Shown piece by piece: positions 47,288 to 56,894 of a stretch of DNA of 64,000 nucleotides. The number at the start of each line of letters is the position of its first letter. The first letter of the stretch is position 1. Source of the stretch: Hyphomicrobiales bacterium (lineage in GTDB: Bacteria > Pseudomonadota > Alphaproteobacteria > Rhizobiales > Rhizobiaceae); contig NVSG01000002.1 in the NCBI GenBank assembly GCA_002401155.1, forward strand, positions 125,023 through 189,022. The letters are read 5' to 3'. Both the position numbers and the translations under genes were made by a program. A model generated the notes under the pieces. It did no database searches. It was not told the DNA's origin and was given only the letters and a program-made list of their open reading frames with translations.

Positions 47288-50200
47288 TTAATCGGCCAAA
47301 ACGCGCTGTGTCGGGAATTGCACATGGGCAATCGTGCCCTTTCCTGTGGCGCTTTCCAGATCGAAATGCGCCCTGTTGGCATCCACCAGCGCTTTGGTCA
47401 GCGGCAGGCCAAGGCCAGTTCCCTCGCCGCGTCTGTCGCTGCCGGTTCCAGGGATTTGGTGGAAAGGTTGCATGGCATCTTTCAATTCGCTCTCGCTCAT
47501 TCCAATGCCGGTATCACGGATGCGTAGCGCCACTTCGCCATTGCTTTCATAGACCGTCGATACAATCACCTGCCCATTACGCTGGGAAAATTTAATCGCA
47601 TTGGAAACAAGGTTCATAATGATTTGCCGCATGGCGCGCGCATCGGCAACGACCTTGGGAACCGCGCGCGATAGGGACGTGCGGATGATAATGCGCTGGC
47701 TGTTTGCCTGCGGCTGCATCAAAGCAACAGTTTCCGAAACGATCTTATTGAGATCAACAGCCTCGAAAGACAAATCCATCTTGCCGGATTCAATTTTGGA
47801 AAGATCAAGAAGATCATTGATCAGGTCGAGTACATGAACACCCGAGCGATTGATATCACGCAGATATTCGCGGTAACGCTCGTTTTCGATGGGGCCGAAC
47901 CGCTCTTCGATCATCACGTCGGAAAAACCGATAATCGCATTGAGCGGTGTGCGAATTTCATGGCTTACCCGCGCCAGAAATTCAGATTTATGTTCGCTGG
48001 CAAGTTCCGCTTGTCTGCGGGCCTGAACAAGTTCTTCTTCGGCCTTTTTCCATGCGGATATATCGCGAATGACAGCGCATAGTTTTTTGGAAGCGCCCAT
48101 TTTGCCAAAGGTCACCAGGAGCGGAATGAAACCGCCATTGGCTTCGCGGCCAATCAGCTCCAGCCCGTCATTCAAAACGCTGCGAACCGGATCTTTTGGC
48201 TCATCCGTATCGCTGGTCAGGGCAACGATGGTGCTGGCAATGGCGTCATGGCTCTCCACGGCGAAGAGGGCTTCAATGCTTTGATTGGAAACATCTGAAT
48301 GCTCAATGCCAAACAGGGCTTCGGCCGGTGCATTGATCGATTCAATCATGCCCATTTGATCGATAACGATGATGCCATCCGTGGCGGTATTCAAAATATT
48401 CTGGAGTTGGCTGACTTGGGAAATTTCGATCGCCGGCATATCATCATGCACAACTTGGCGCGCGGGTTCTTCTTCCAGTATCTCCTCGGGCACTTCTTCT
48501 TCCAATTGCGGAGAAGGAGAAAATGTCAGCAGCAACGCCTTATCATCCTGCCACGCAAGGCTGCGAAGGGTCATTTGACCGCTCAGCTTTTCCCCGTTTG
48601 CAAGGACGAGGTGGAAAGAATCATTGCTTCCTTCTTCCAAATCATCATGTTCCTCATCAAATTCGCTTTCGAGCAAAGCATCGATGCCGCCAGCTTCAAT
48701 GATCTCACCAAGGGAATCATATCCGGTGAGCTCCAGCATCTCGTCATTGACGAACAGACATTCCTCAGCCTGATAGACCAGTGCGGGGAGGCCTAAATTG
48801 TTAATTTTTTCCAGGTCGTCATTTGCTAAATTGTCATTCGCCAGATCATCGTTGGAAAGTGTGTCGGGCGTCTCAGTGGGTGTTTCTGCGGTATCTGTCG
48901 CTATTATTTTAGCATCCGCCGGTTCGTCTTCCGCCCGGCCAATGATCCATTCAGAGTCGGACGTCTCGCGCAGGGATTCACCGATTTTGTTGAATGCCCG
49001 ATTTTCGTGATCGGTCAGGTTTTCTGTTTCCGTATGGATTTGTTGAGACGATGGTGAATTTCCCGATGTCACCGGTGTCAATTGCACTACGTTGTCGGGC
49101 GTTTCCTCGGGGGCAAATTCATCTTCCTGTTTCAGAATTTGACGAATTGAGATGTCCTTATCTTCTTCTTGTTTTTCTTGCTCATGCAACGGGGCAGGTG
49201 CACGTTTTCCAACCCAGCCCTTTGTGCGTGCGGCGGTAAGGGCAAGTCCGGTTCCATCCGGGTCCAAAATGGCATCGGCGGTACGGATAACCCCGAAGCC
49301 ACGAAAACCCTCAAATTCCCGCTCAGAACTAAATGCGGGAAGCGCCGCCAAATCAACCGGCACCTGCAAATCTGTTCCCTGAACCGGCCACAGCACCGTT
49401 TTGCCGGACCAGGTATCTTGTCTGGAGAGCAAACCGCCTATGACACCGTTTGCATCGAACCCGAAAACCGCAGAAACATCTTGCCATCTCCGGCCAACAA
49501 CATCGGCAGCATTAGGGCCAACGATTTCGGCAAGTTCAGGAGATACGGATTTGAATATCTGGTTCTCGTCGATGGTCCAGGCAAACCGCGTGGCATTGAC
49601 AGTGTTATCAAAGATGAAGAGATCCTCGTCAGCCTCGTCAGCCTCGTCAGCCTCGTCAGCCTCGTCAGCCTCGTCAGCCTCGTCAGCCTCGTCAGCCTCG
49701 TCAGCCTCGTCAGCCTCGTCAGTTGCTTCCACTAATACGTCTTTGTGCGGAGGTTCTATTTCCTCGTCGACGATAGGTTCAAACGCAGGTTCTTTCTCTT
49801 CCGCGACAATCTCGACGGGTTCTTCTACTTCCGGTTCGAGCGTTTCCTCAACGGGAGCGACATCTTCAATAGGTTCCTCAGGTTCATCAAGCTTGGCCTC
49901 GAACTGTAGGATAGGCTCATTGACCGGTAGAACGTCTTCATCTGGCTCACCACTGGCTTCAGGCAGATCCGGTTCTTCCGGAGCATCATCCTGTGAGCTA
50001 AAAACACCAACCGGGGTTGCAGGAACGGGTTCGTTCGCGCCTCCTGATCCTATTCTTGCCAGCACAAGCAGGTTGCGGCCCGGATTATCGCTCAGCCGGG
50101 CAATACCGGCAGCAAATTCGCTATTATCCAGCGCGTTGATACGGCGCTTAACAAGACGATCATTCTCGTTGCGCAAATCACTAATCAAGGTCTGCAAATC

Positions 50201-50716
50201 CTCAACGGATAAATCAATGTCTGAAAAAGAGCGGGTAGCAGCGATGGTCAACGTGTAATCATCAATGATTGCAGCTGCATCGGCAAAGCCGTTCAATGAA
50301 TTAACAGCAGTTTCGGCAATCTCGTGTTCTTTTTGAGTGCGCAGTAGCTTTTCGTCCTGACACAGCAATAAAAGCGCCTTTTCCCCGTGAGGCAGGGTGA
50401 TCATGCTCAATTCGCACTGAATAAGCTCTGAGCGCAGACCGCGCACAACGCGAAAGCCCCGTGAAAGGGTTTCGTTCTCGCTCAATTGCTTATAGGCAAG
50501 TCGCAATTGTTGAATGAAGGGCTGGGATGGGGAAGGGCGCGAAGAAAGCAGTTCCACAACACCGTCACCGCCGAAATATTCAGCACCCGCCGCATTGACC
50601 CAAAGCACAGTTTCTATGTCTGCATCAAAAACCAGCACTGGTTCGGCTGATAAAACGCGGCCACGTAATTGTGGCAACACACACAAATCAAGGTACGAAT
50701 ATTCAGGTTTTTGCAT
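47288..50716 (-). CDS. PdhS-like (PleC/DivJ family) PAS sensor histidine kinase with acidic (DEA)n linker
   Basis: EFLARVSHEIRTPLNAIIGFSDVMIEERFGPIENERYREYLRDINRSGVHVLDLINDLLDLSKIESGKMDL; GEGTGLGLPLTKALVDANRA. Confidence 0.85.
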   Translation of the reverse strand: MQKPEYSYLDLCVLPQLRGRVLSAEPVLVFDADIETVLWVNAAGAEYFGGDGVVELLSSRPSPSQPFIQQLRLAYKQLSENETLSRGFRVVRGLRSELIQCELSMITLPHGEKALLLLCQDEKLLRTQKEHEIAETAVNSLNGFADAAAIIDDYTLTIAATRSFSDIDLSVEDLQTLISDLRNENDRLVKRRINALDNSEFAAGIARLSDNPGRNLLVLARIGSGGANEPVPATPVGVFSSQDDAPEEPDLPEASGEPDEDVLPVNEPILQFEAKLDEPEEPIEDVAPVEETLEPEVEEPVEIVAEEKEPAFEPIVDEEIEPPHKDVLVEATDEADEADEADEADEADEADEADEADEADEADEDLFIFDNTVNATRFAWTIDENQIFKSVSPELAEIVGPNAADVVGRRWQDVSAVFGFDANGVIGGLLSRQDTWSGKTVLWPVQGTDLQVPVDLAALPAFSSEREFEGFRGFGVIRTADAILDPDGTGLALTAARTKGWVGKRAPAPLHEQEKQEEDKDISIRQILKQEDEFAPEETPDNVVQLTPVTSGNSPSSQQIHTETENLTDHENRAFNKIGESLRETSDSEWIIGRAEDEPADAKIIATDTAETPTETPDTLSNDDLANDNLANDDLEKINNLGLPALVYQAEECLFVNDEMLELTGYDSLGEIIEAGGIDALLESEFDEEHDDLEEGSNDSFHLVLANGEKLSGQMTLRSLAWQDDKALLLTFSPSPQLEEEVPEEILEEEPARQVVHDDMPAIEISQVSQLQNILNTATDGIIVIDQMGMIESINAPAEALFGIEHSDVSNQSIEALFAVESHDAIASTIVALTSDTDEPKDPVRSVLNDGLELIGREANGGFIPLLVTFGKMGASKKLCAVIRDISAWKKAEEELVQARRQAELASEHKSEFLARVSHEIRTPLNAIIGFSDVMIEERFGPIENERYREYLRDINRSGVHVLDLINDLLDLSKIESGKMDLSFEAVDLNKIVSETVALMQPQANSQRIIIRTSLSRAVPKVVADARAMRQIIMNLVSNAIKFSQRNGQVIVSTVYESNGEVALRIRDTGIGMSESELKDAMQPFHQIPGTGSDRRGEGTGLGLPLTKALVDANRAHFDLESATGKGTIAHVQFPTQRVLAD
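49625..49723. repeat. 9-bp tandem microsatellite (CTCGTCAGC)x10 plus one copy with a single mismatch, in frame
   Basis: Read directly; encodes repeating Asp-Glu-Ala on the minus strand. Confidence 0.98.
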
Positions 50717-50878
50717 CGTCATAAACTCAATACTAGACAAATTACTCAGGGCACACGAGGCCAGCCCAACGGGCGGCCAATTAAACAGTAACCATTTGTT
50801 AATATCTCGGGAAGGCCCACGGGTCCAGATAAATGCGCATTTGAGCGCCATGAACCTACGGTGAGGGTTAATAAATTT

Positions 50879-50930
50879 ATTGTGCAGTGCAATATAAATG
50901 TTGCAACGCACAAAAATTGTGCTATATAGG
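50879..50930 (+). promoter_or_regulatory. Candidate phasin promoter with overlapping operator-like inverted repeat
   Basis: TTGCAA-16 nt-TATATA; GCACAA-AAA-TTGTGC within the spacer (50908-50922); TGCAGTGCAA and TTGCAACGCA TGC-rich half sites. Confidence 0.5.
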
Positions 50931-51005
50931 AGCTATAAGAGATTTATTAAAGATGACGGCGAGGATTTTGCCGCCGTACCCACCTGTACCCGATGGAGAT
51001 CGACC

Positions 51006-51461
51006 ATGACAAAGAAAAATGAAAAAACCATCCCGGCTTTTGAAATGCCAAAATTTGACGCATCCACATTTGATTTTGCAAAAATGAACGAAACTTTCCG
51101 CGACTATGCTGAAAAAGGCGCAGCTCAGCAGGAAGAATTTTTCAGCAAATTCAAAACTGTTGCTGAAGACGCTAAAGTTTCTGCAGAAGAAGCAATGGAA
51201 GTTGCACGCGGCGCTGGTGACGAACTTTCCGCTAAAGCAATGGAAAACGTAAAAGCCAACACAGCTGCAGGCACAGCATTCTTCGAAGACATGATGGGCG
51301 TAAAATCATTCTCCGAAGCATTCGAACTGCAAGGCGCTTTCTTCCGCACACAGTATGAAACTGTAACTGCACAGGTTAAAGACGCTGTTGAACTGACAAG
51401 CAAAGCCAGCGAAAAAGCTTCTGCACCTGCAAAAGCAGCGTTTGAAAAAGCTGCTGTTTAA
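51006..51461 (+). CDS. Phasin family protein
   Basis: Alanine/glutamate-rich helical protein; MNETFRDYAEKGAAQQEEFFSKFKTVAEDAKVSAEEAMEVARG...FELQGAFFRTQYETVTAQVKD. Confidence 0.88.
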   Translation: MTKKNEKTIPAFEMPKFDASTFDFAKMNETFRDYAEKGAAQQEEFFSKFKTVAEDAKVSAEEAMEVARGAGDELSAKAMENVKANTAAGTAFFEDMMGVKSFSEAFELQGAFFRTQYETVTAQVKDAVELTSKASEKASAPAKAAFEKAAV

Positions 51462-51493
51462 GGCGCTGTTTAGCCTAAATCAATCAAAAACAC

Positions 51494-51512
51494 GGGCAGC
51501 ATATGGCTGCCC
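51494..51512 (+). terminator. Hairpin downstream of the phasin gene (weak terminator or 3' stabiliser; no T-tract)
   Basis: GGGCAGC-atatg-GCTGCCC. Confidence 0.35.
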
Positions 51513-51716
51513 GGCGTTCATGCTCTATCCATGTTGGTGAGGTTCTCCCGGCACAGAGCGAAACAAAATATCACAAACAGGTCAGGTAATTTGAGTTTCG
51601 TTTCCCCACCGAGACATGAAACCTATTGTTTTCCGTTTACTCAAAAAAGTAAAAAATCCCCTTTGACCCTTGCAAATGGGAATGGATAACCGTATCTCAG
51701 TTTTGCAGTAAGATGT

Positions 51717-51793
51717 GCGGTTGTAGCTCAGTTGGTTAGAGCGCTAGATTGTGGCTCTAGAGGCCGGTGGTTCAATTCCTCCCAACCGTACCA
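51717..51793 (+). tRNA. tRNA-His (GTG), no encoded G-1, A73
   Basis: gcggttgtagctcagttggttagagc..ctagaTTGTGGCtctag..ggttcaattcc..caaccgtACCA; base -1 is T. Confidence 0.95.
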
Positions 51794-51877
51794 TTTCTCC
51801 AAACTGCAATTCCCCAGCGGATATTTACCAACGTGTATTTAAAAGCCTTAGAGAACGCACTGGCTAAGTGACCATCT

Positions 51878-53857
51878 TTAGGCCGCTCGCAATTTGGATT
51901 CTCTATTCTTGTATTGAGGCTCAGTTGAAACCGACAATTCGCCGCCATTGGTATTTCTATCCTGTAGGTCATCGGTTTCAAACGTGCTCAACATATAATT
52001 GATATTATTGACGTCTTCGGCAAGCGCCCGGCTGGCAGCGTTATTGTGATCGGCCATAGCGGCGTTTTGTTTGGTTCCCTCATCAATCATATTGATTGAA
52101 CTGCTAATTTCCTGAAGCCCTGATGACTGCTCACGAGCAGCAACCACGATTGCCGACACATGTTCGCTGATCTGTTCAACTTCGCTCACGATCACTTCCA
52201 GTGCGGTGCCGGTATCATTCACCAGATTAACCCCGGTTTTCACTTCATCACCAGATTTGATAATCAACGCCTTGATTTCCTTGGCGGCAGTCGCTGAACG
52301 CTGGGCAAGGCTACGCACTTCCTGCGCAACGACCGCAAAGCCCTTACCGGCATCTCCTGCCCGCGCAGCTTCCACACCCGCGTTGAGTGCAAGCAGATTA
52401 GTTTGAAATGATATTTCGTCAATAACACCAATAATTTTGGTAATTTCGTTCGATGACGTTTTAATTCTATCCATGGCCTCGACCGCTGCGTCAACGATAT
52501 CACCAGAATGCTCTGCATCGGTTCTGGCTTTCTCCACGAGAACGCCTGCTTCTTCCGCCCGTTCAGTCGAAGTACGAACAGCGAGGGCAATTTCTTTCAC
52601 TGCGTCGGCGGTGCGTTCAATAGACTCGGCCTGAGATTCTGTCCGTTTGGTCAGACTTTCAGAAGAATTGCGAATATTATCCGTGGTTGTTCTTAGCGAA
52701 CTGGAGGTATCGCGCAACCGTTTGATCATATCGGCATTATGGTGTTCGTTTACCTGCATTTCACTATTGAGGACATTCACCTTGATTGCGTTCTCCCGGA
52801 AAACAATCAGCGCCCGGTATATCATGCCTATTTCCGTCGTGCTTGGGTCGTCTCCGATCACCATGCTGGTATCGTTAACCGCTAAAGCTTCGGAAATCCG
52901 GGCGATTTTTTCCAGCGGAAGAATAATGGATTGCCCAATGATCAATCCCGCAAGAAGCATCAGGAAGAGAGCCGCACAAATCACTCCTAATATGGTGTAG
53001 CGCACCAGATTATTGAGTTCTGCGACCTGCATCTGCGAGCGATCCATTGCATCAGAAGCATATGTGGCAACTTTCAAATTGTTTGACGCGAGAGTTTGGT
53101 AAACCAAATCCAGAACCGCGATGTCTTCTTCCAGCACCAGAGATTTTTCTACAAATTTGTTGAAACCAACATGATAGGCCCGCACTTGTTCTTTTATTTC
53201 GGCTTTTATCGTATTGGAAACGAGTGCTGCATCAATAAGCGGCATAATCTCCACCACACGTTCAGTCACAAGATCGATGTATTTTATGTCTTTGCGTACG
53301 ATGAAATCTTTTTCGTGCCGGCGCATCATCAACATTGTTATCATAGCCCTGTCCAGCTTTGCCCGCGACAGTTCCCCTTCGACCTCGTGAATAGCTTTGC
53401 GCATCGCTTTTCGCAGGCCGTCATTCTCACTCCAGCCAATATGGGCCCGATATTCAATAATATTATCAAACACGGTTTGATGGGTTTTTAGGTTTTTGCG
53501 GATCATGATGATGGCGTCTTCCATCGGCGTGCCCTTTAAAAGGGGCTCCAGCTTGCGAACGTTTTCAAGTATTCCGATTTCTTGTTGCTTTACCTTCGCA
53601 AGCAGCTCTGGTTTGCCGGATAGTATGAAATTTTGTCCCTCAACCCGAATTCGGGCAATCTCTGTCACGATGAGATCGGACAATGTTTCCACCACACGTA
53701 GCTGGTGCTGAAACTTGGCTTGTTGTTGTGTGCTGGCATCGCCGTAGACGTATACGCCGCCAATCGCGGAAAATAATACAACGCCGATAATCGCGTTAAG
53801 CTGGATACGATAGGTGATTTTCACCTGCTTAAATAGCTTCGGGGCAAATTTGAACAT
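51878..53857 (-). CDS. Methyl-accepting chemotaxis protein with helical (4HB/HBM-like) ligand domain
   Basis: IIGVIDEISFQTNLLALNAGVEAARAGDAGKGFAVVAQEVRSLAQRSATAAKEIK signalling tip; two TMs flank a helical periplasmic region. Confidence 0.93.
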   Translation of the reverse strand: MFKFAPKLFKQVKITYRIQLNAIIGVVLFSAIGGVYVYGDASTQQQAKFQHQLRVVETLSDLIVTEIARIRVEGQNFILSGKPELLAKVKQQEIGILENVRKLEPLLKGTPMEDAIIMIRKNLKTHQTVFDNIIEYRAHIGWSENDGLRKAMRKAIHEVEGELSRAKLDRAMITMLMMRRHEKDFIVRKDIKYIDLVTERVVEIMPLIDAALVSNTIKAEIKEQVRAYHVGFNKFVEKSLVLEEDIAVLDLVYQTLASNNLKVATYASDAMDRSQMQVAELNNLVRYTILGVICAALFLMLLAGLIIGQSIILPLEKIARISEALAVNDTSMVIGDDPSTTEIGMIYRALIVFRENAIKVNVLNSEMQVNEHHNADMIKRLRDTSSSLRTTTDNIRNSSESLTKRTESQAESIERTADAVKEIALAVRTSTERAEEAGVLVEKARTDAEHSGDIVDAAVEAMDRIKTSSNEITKIIGVIDEISFQTNLLALNAGVEAARAGDAGKGFAVVAQEVRSLAQRSATAAKEIKALIIKSGDEVKTGVNLVNDTGTALEVIVSEVEQISEHVSAIVVAAREQSSGLQEISSSINMIDEGTKQNAAMADHNNAASRALAEDVNNINYMLSTFETDDLQDRNTNGGELSVSTEPQYKNRESKLRAA

Positions 53858-54128
53858 TAAATGTCTTTTCTTGGTGGGCAGTCCGTATTCAAAAACATAA
53901 GTGTCCATCCTCCCATTTGGCCGATCTGCTGGTGCCAAATGGGAGGAGGGTATTTTTCAGGCAATAAAAGAGGGTTAAACTGCCTGAGAAATAAGTAGAT
54001 GTGGGAAAAATTCGGAATTAACCGATAACGTAAAATCGCATCATGCTGGTGTTAGTCTATTTACGTTAGGTCAGATATTAGTCGACTCAGAGTAAATTTT
54101 TAGTTAATACTAAAAATTATACCAGAAC

Positions 54129-56282
54129 CTAAGCTGCTCTTGATTTTATGCTATAAGATTCAGGTATATTGTCTGATTTGCTCGTTTCTTCCGTAGGGTT
54201 TCCACCTCCTTCGCCAATCTCAAACTCATTTAGCATCATATTGATTCGGCTAACATCGTTAGCCAGAATATGACTGGCGGCGGTTGATTGTTCTGCCATC
54301 GCTGCATTTTGTTGTGTTGCTTCATCAATTGTCTTTATCGAATGATTGATGTCCTGCAACCCGGCGGATTGCTCCCGGGCAGCATCGGCAATAGCACTCA
54401 CATGGGCATGTATCTGTCGGACTTCAGAAACAATAACATTAAGCGCAGACCCGGTCTCATTCACCAGTTCCACGCCGGATTTCACCTCTTGGCCGGAAGT
54501 TGTAATCAATGCCTTGATTTCTTTTGCAGCATCTGCCGAACGTTGGGCCAATTCTCGAACTTCCTGCGCGATCACGGCAAAGCCGGTACCTGCTTCTCCT
54601 GCACGTGCAGCTTCAACCCCTGCATTGAGCGCAAGCAGATTAGTCTGGAACGAAATTTCGTCAATCACACCAATAATATTGGCAATTTTTTTGGATGAAG
54701 CTTCAATTCTGCCCATGGCTTCCACAGCGGTTTCCACCACTTCACCAGAGCGTTCAGCATTGGTTTCCGCTTGTGATACCAACACATTTGCTTCCTCTGC
54801 CCTCTTTGTGGAGGTCTGAACATTGGTATTGATTTCCCGCACAGCCGCCGCTGTTCTTTCGACAGATGCTGCCTGCTCCTCGGTGCGTTTGGACAAATTA
54901 TCCGATGAATGGCTAATTTCTTCTGCGGTGGATTTTAAAGACCCGGAAGTAACCCTCAATTGTCGGATCATATCCGCACTCAAATTGTCGGCATGTTGTT
55001 TATCCACATTCATGGATTCCACCTTGAGAGCACTCTCCCGAAAAATTTCAACTGTTCTGGCCATGGCGCCGATTTCATCGTCACGGTCCACATATCCGAT
55101 AGATACATCCAGTTCATTGCGTGCAAGGGCGTCCATTGTGCGTGAAAGACGCGTGATCGGCAGGCTGGTAGAGCGTCCGACCGCAGCACCAATCAGGCCC
55201 ATAAGGATAAGTGCCGTTCCTGAGATGATCAAAATTGCATTGCGAAGACCGGCAATGGGGGCATTCAGTTCATCAAGGTCTTGAGTAACCACAACCACCC
55301 ATTGCGCCCCGAACACACCCAAAGGCGTCGCGGCAATATGTGCGTCATTGCCAAATCGGCTGATGCCGTGATCTGAATTGGGTGTGCCGGAAAATGCAGC
55401 TTCAGTAACACCATTTTTCAGTTTTCCAATTAAAATATCGGGACCAGTACTAAGGTGAGAATTGGCGCGCATGAGATTATCCGGCCCAAGCAAAAGGGTT
55501 TCCCCGGTTTGCCCCAGTCCTGCAACGGTGTTGGTAATGGCAGAGATATTCTCAATCGGCATCTGGTAAGCCAGAACGCCAATGGTTTCGCCGGTGTCAT
55601 TTGCAACAGCAGTTGAAAGAAAGGCCGCAGGATCTCCATTTGAAGGACCATAAGGTTTAAAGTCTACAAAGGATTGTTCTCCAGCAGGTTTTGCCATTGC
55701 CTGACGAAAAGCTGTGCCAAGCCCTGTATCCGCCCATTCGCCGCCATTCTCTTCAGAAAAATTGGTAGAATAGTCCGACTCTTTTGCAACAGAATAAATA
55801 AGGTTGCCTTTAACGTCGAAAAGAAAAATATCGTAGTAACCATTGTCTTCCAGATGTTCACGAAACCATGGGTGCACGACGCCGTGGGCCGTGTCGTATA
55901 GCGCCATGCTACCCTTTGTAGAATCTAGTTTTTGCTTCTGACCAATTGGAAAGGGGCTATTGGTTACATATTTATCGTACAATGATTTGGCAGGTTCTTT
56001 GCCTTCACTTCTCCACCCACGGGAAAAATTGGTAATTGACAGGCGGGTGTTCGGATTGGTGGCAACAGATTTTAAGTCATTTTTTATCGAGGTGAAATAG
56101 AAATCCAGTTGCTGGCGCCGCGCTTCAACAATCAATGTCAGGCGCTCCTCGTTCAGATGCTGTATAGATTGTGAGGAGTAAAGATAACTCCCAAGGCCAA
56201 CACCAACGCTGGCCACAAGAGCAGCTGTGGCAATAATAATAGGCAATTTGATTGCCAGGCGGATATTTGAGATTCTTTTCAT
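54129..56282 (-). CDS. Methyl-accepting chemotaxis protein with dCache-like periplasmic domain
   Basis: MCP tip GVIDEISFQTNLLALNAGVEAARAGEAGTGFAVIAQEVRELAQRS; periplasmic YDIFLFDVKGNLIYSVAKESDY. Confidence 0.93.
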   Translation of the reverse strand: MKRISNIRLAIKLPIIIATAALVASVGVGLGSYLYSSQSIQHLNEERLTLIVEARRQQLDFYFTSIKNDLKSVATNPNTRLSITNFSRGWRSEGKEPAKSLYDKYVTNSPFPIGQKQKLDSTKGSMALYDTAHGVVHPWFREHLEDNGYYDIFLFDVKGNLIYSVAKESDYSTNFSEENGGEWADTGLGTAFRQAMAKPAGEQSFVDFKPYGPSNGDPAAFLSTAVANDTGETIGVLAYQMPIENISAITNTVAGLGQTGETLLLGPDNLMRANSHLSTGPDILIGKLKNGVTEAAFSGTPNSDHGISRFGNDAHIAATPLGVFGAQWVVVVTQDLDELNAPIAGLRNAILIISGTALILMGLIGAAVGRSTSLPITRLSRTMDALARNELDVSIGYVDRDDEIGAMARTVEIFRESALKVESMNVDKQHADNLSADMIRQLRVTSGSLKSTAEEISHSSDNLSKRTEEQAASVERTAAAVREINTNVQTSTKRAEEANVLVSQAETNAERSGEVVETAVEAMGRIEASSKKIANIIGVIDEISFQTNLLALNAGVEAARAGEAGTGFAVIAQEVRELAQRSADAAKEIKALITTSGQEVKSGVELVNETGSALNVIVSEVRQIHAHVSAIADAAREQSAGLQDINHSIKTIDEATQQNAAMAEQSTAASHILANDVSRINMMLNEFEIGEGGGNPTEETSKSDNIPESYSIKSRAA

Positions 56283-56894
56283 TTTCTTCCTCGAACAAAA
56301 TGAAATTGCTTCATCCTCGCGGAAAGCCCTGGCAGAATCACGTGCGAATCCAGCTTGTTGGAGCGGATTTACAAGCATGCATCGCCATGAAACCGGCATG
56401 CAATTTTTTTTGAATTTGTTGGGGTGGGCTTGCGTCTGGTTAAAGAATTTATGTGTGGGTAAACATTCGGATCAACCGAGAGGCGAAATACATCATGTAC
56501 AGGGATAACCTGTTTTCGCCGGATAAATACATATAAACATTGCTAAGTTAATAGATTGTAAAGAATAATTTCTAAGATGTTCATATATATTCTGATGGTA
56601 TATTTTTAAGGTAGGTAATATCTTATCAGTGACTATAAGTTTACCAGACTTTTACGAATTACCTGTAAGTTGATAACTGCCACAATATTTCTGTGTGAGC
56701 ATGGCTATGATAGCTAAACTAAGTGAATGAACACGGCTCGATTTTGATTTGGCATTTTGCCCAAGGATACCCACAACGTGTACGTGTATTTAGTTTTCTT
56801 TTTCCAGCAATTGATGTGTTTTATACGCAAGGTGTCACTATGTGCGCCAGTGGCCGTTCGCCAACACTCAAACCTGCAGATGACGGTATAAGGT

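Noticed and set aside
47018-47527. 169-aa plus-strand ORF
   Set aside because: Starts in repeat copy C, runs through a strong terminator and then antisense to the kinase 3' end.
49625-49723. Tandem repeat considered as a CRISPR-like array
   Set aside because: 9-bp units with no spacers and in frame within a CDS; simple microsatellite.
49169-50258. Plus-strand ORFs of 188 and 285 aa with (SLV)n and (SSA)n repeats
   Set aside because: They are antisense shadows of the (DEA)n microsatellite and acidic region of the PdhS-like kinase; low complexity, no SD, no family.
54288-55284. Plus-strand ORFs of 136-157 aa opposite the second MCP
   Set aside because: Antisense of conserved MCP signalling domain; the same frame artefact occurs opposite the first MCP.
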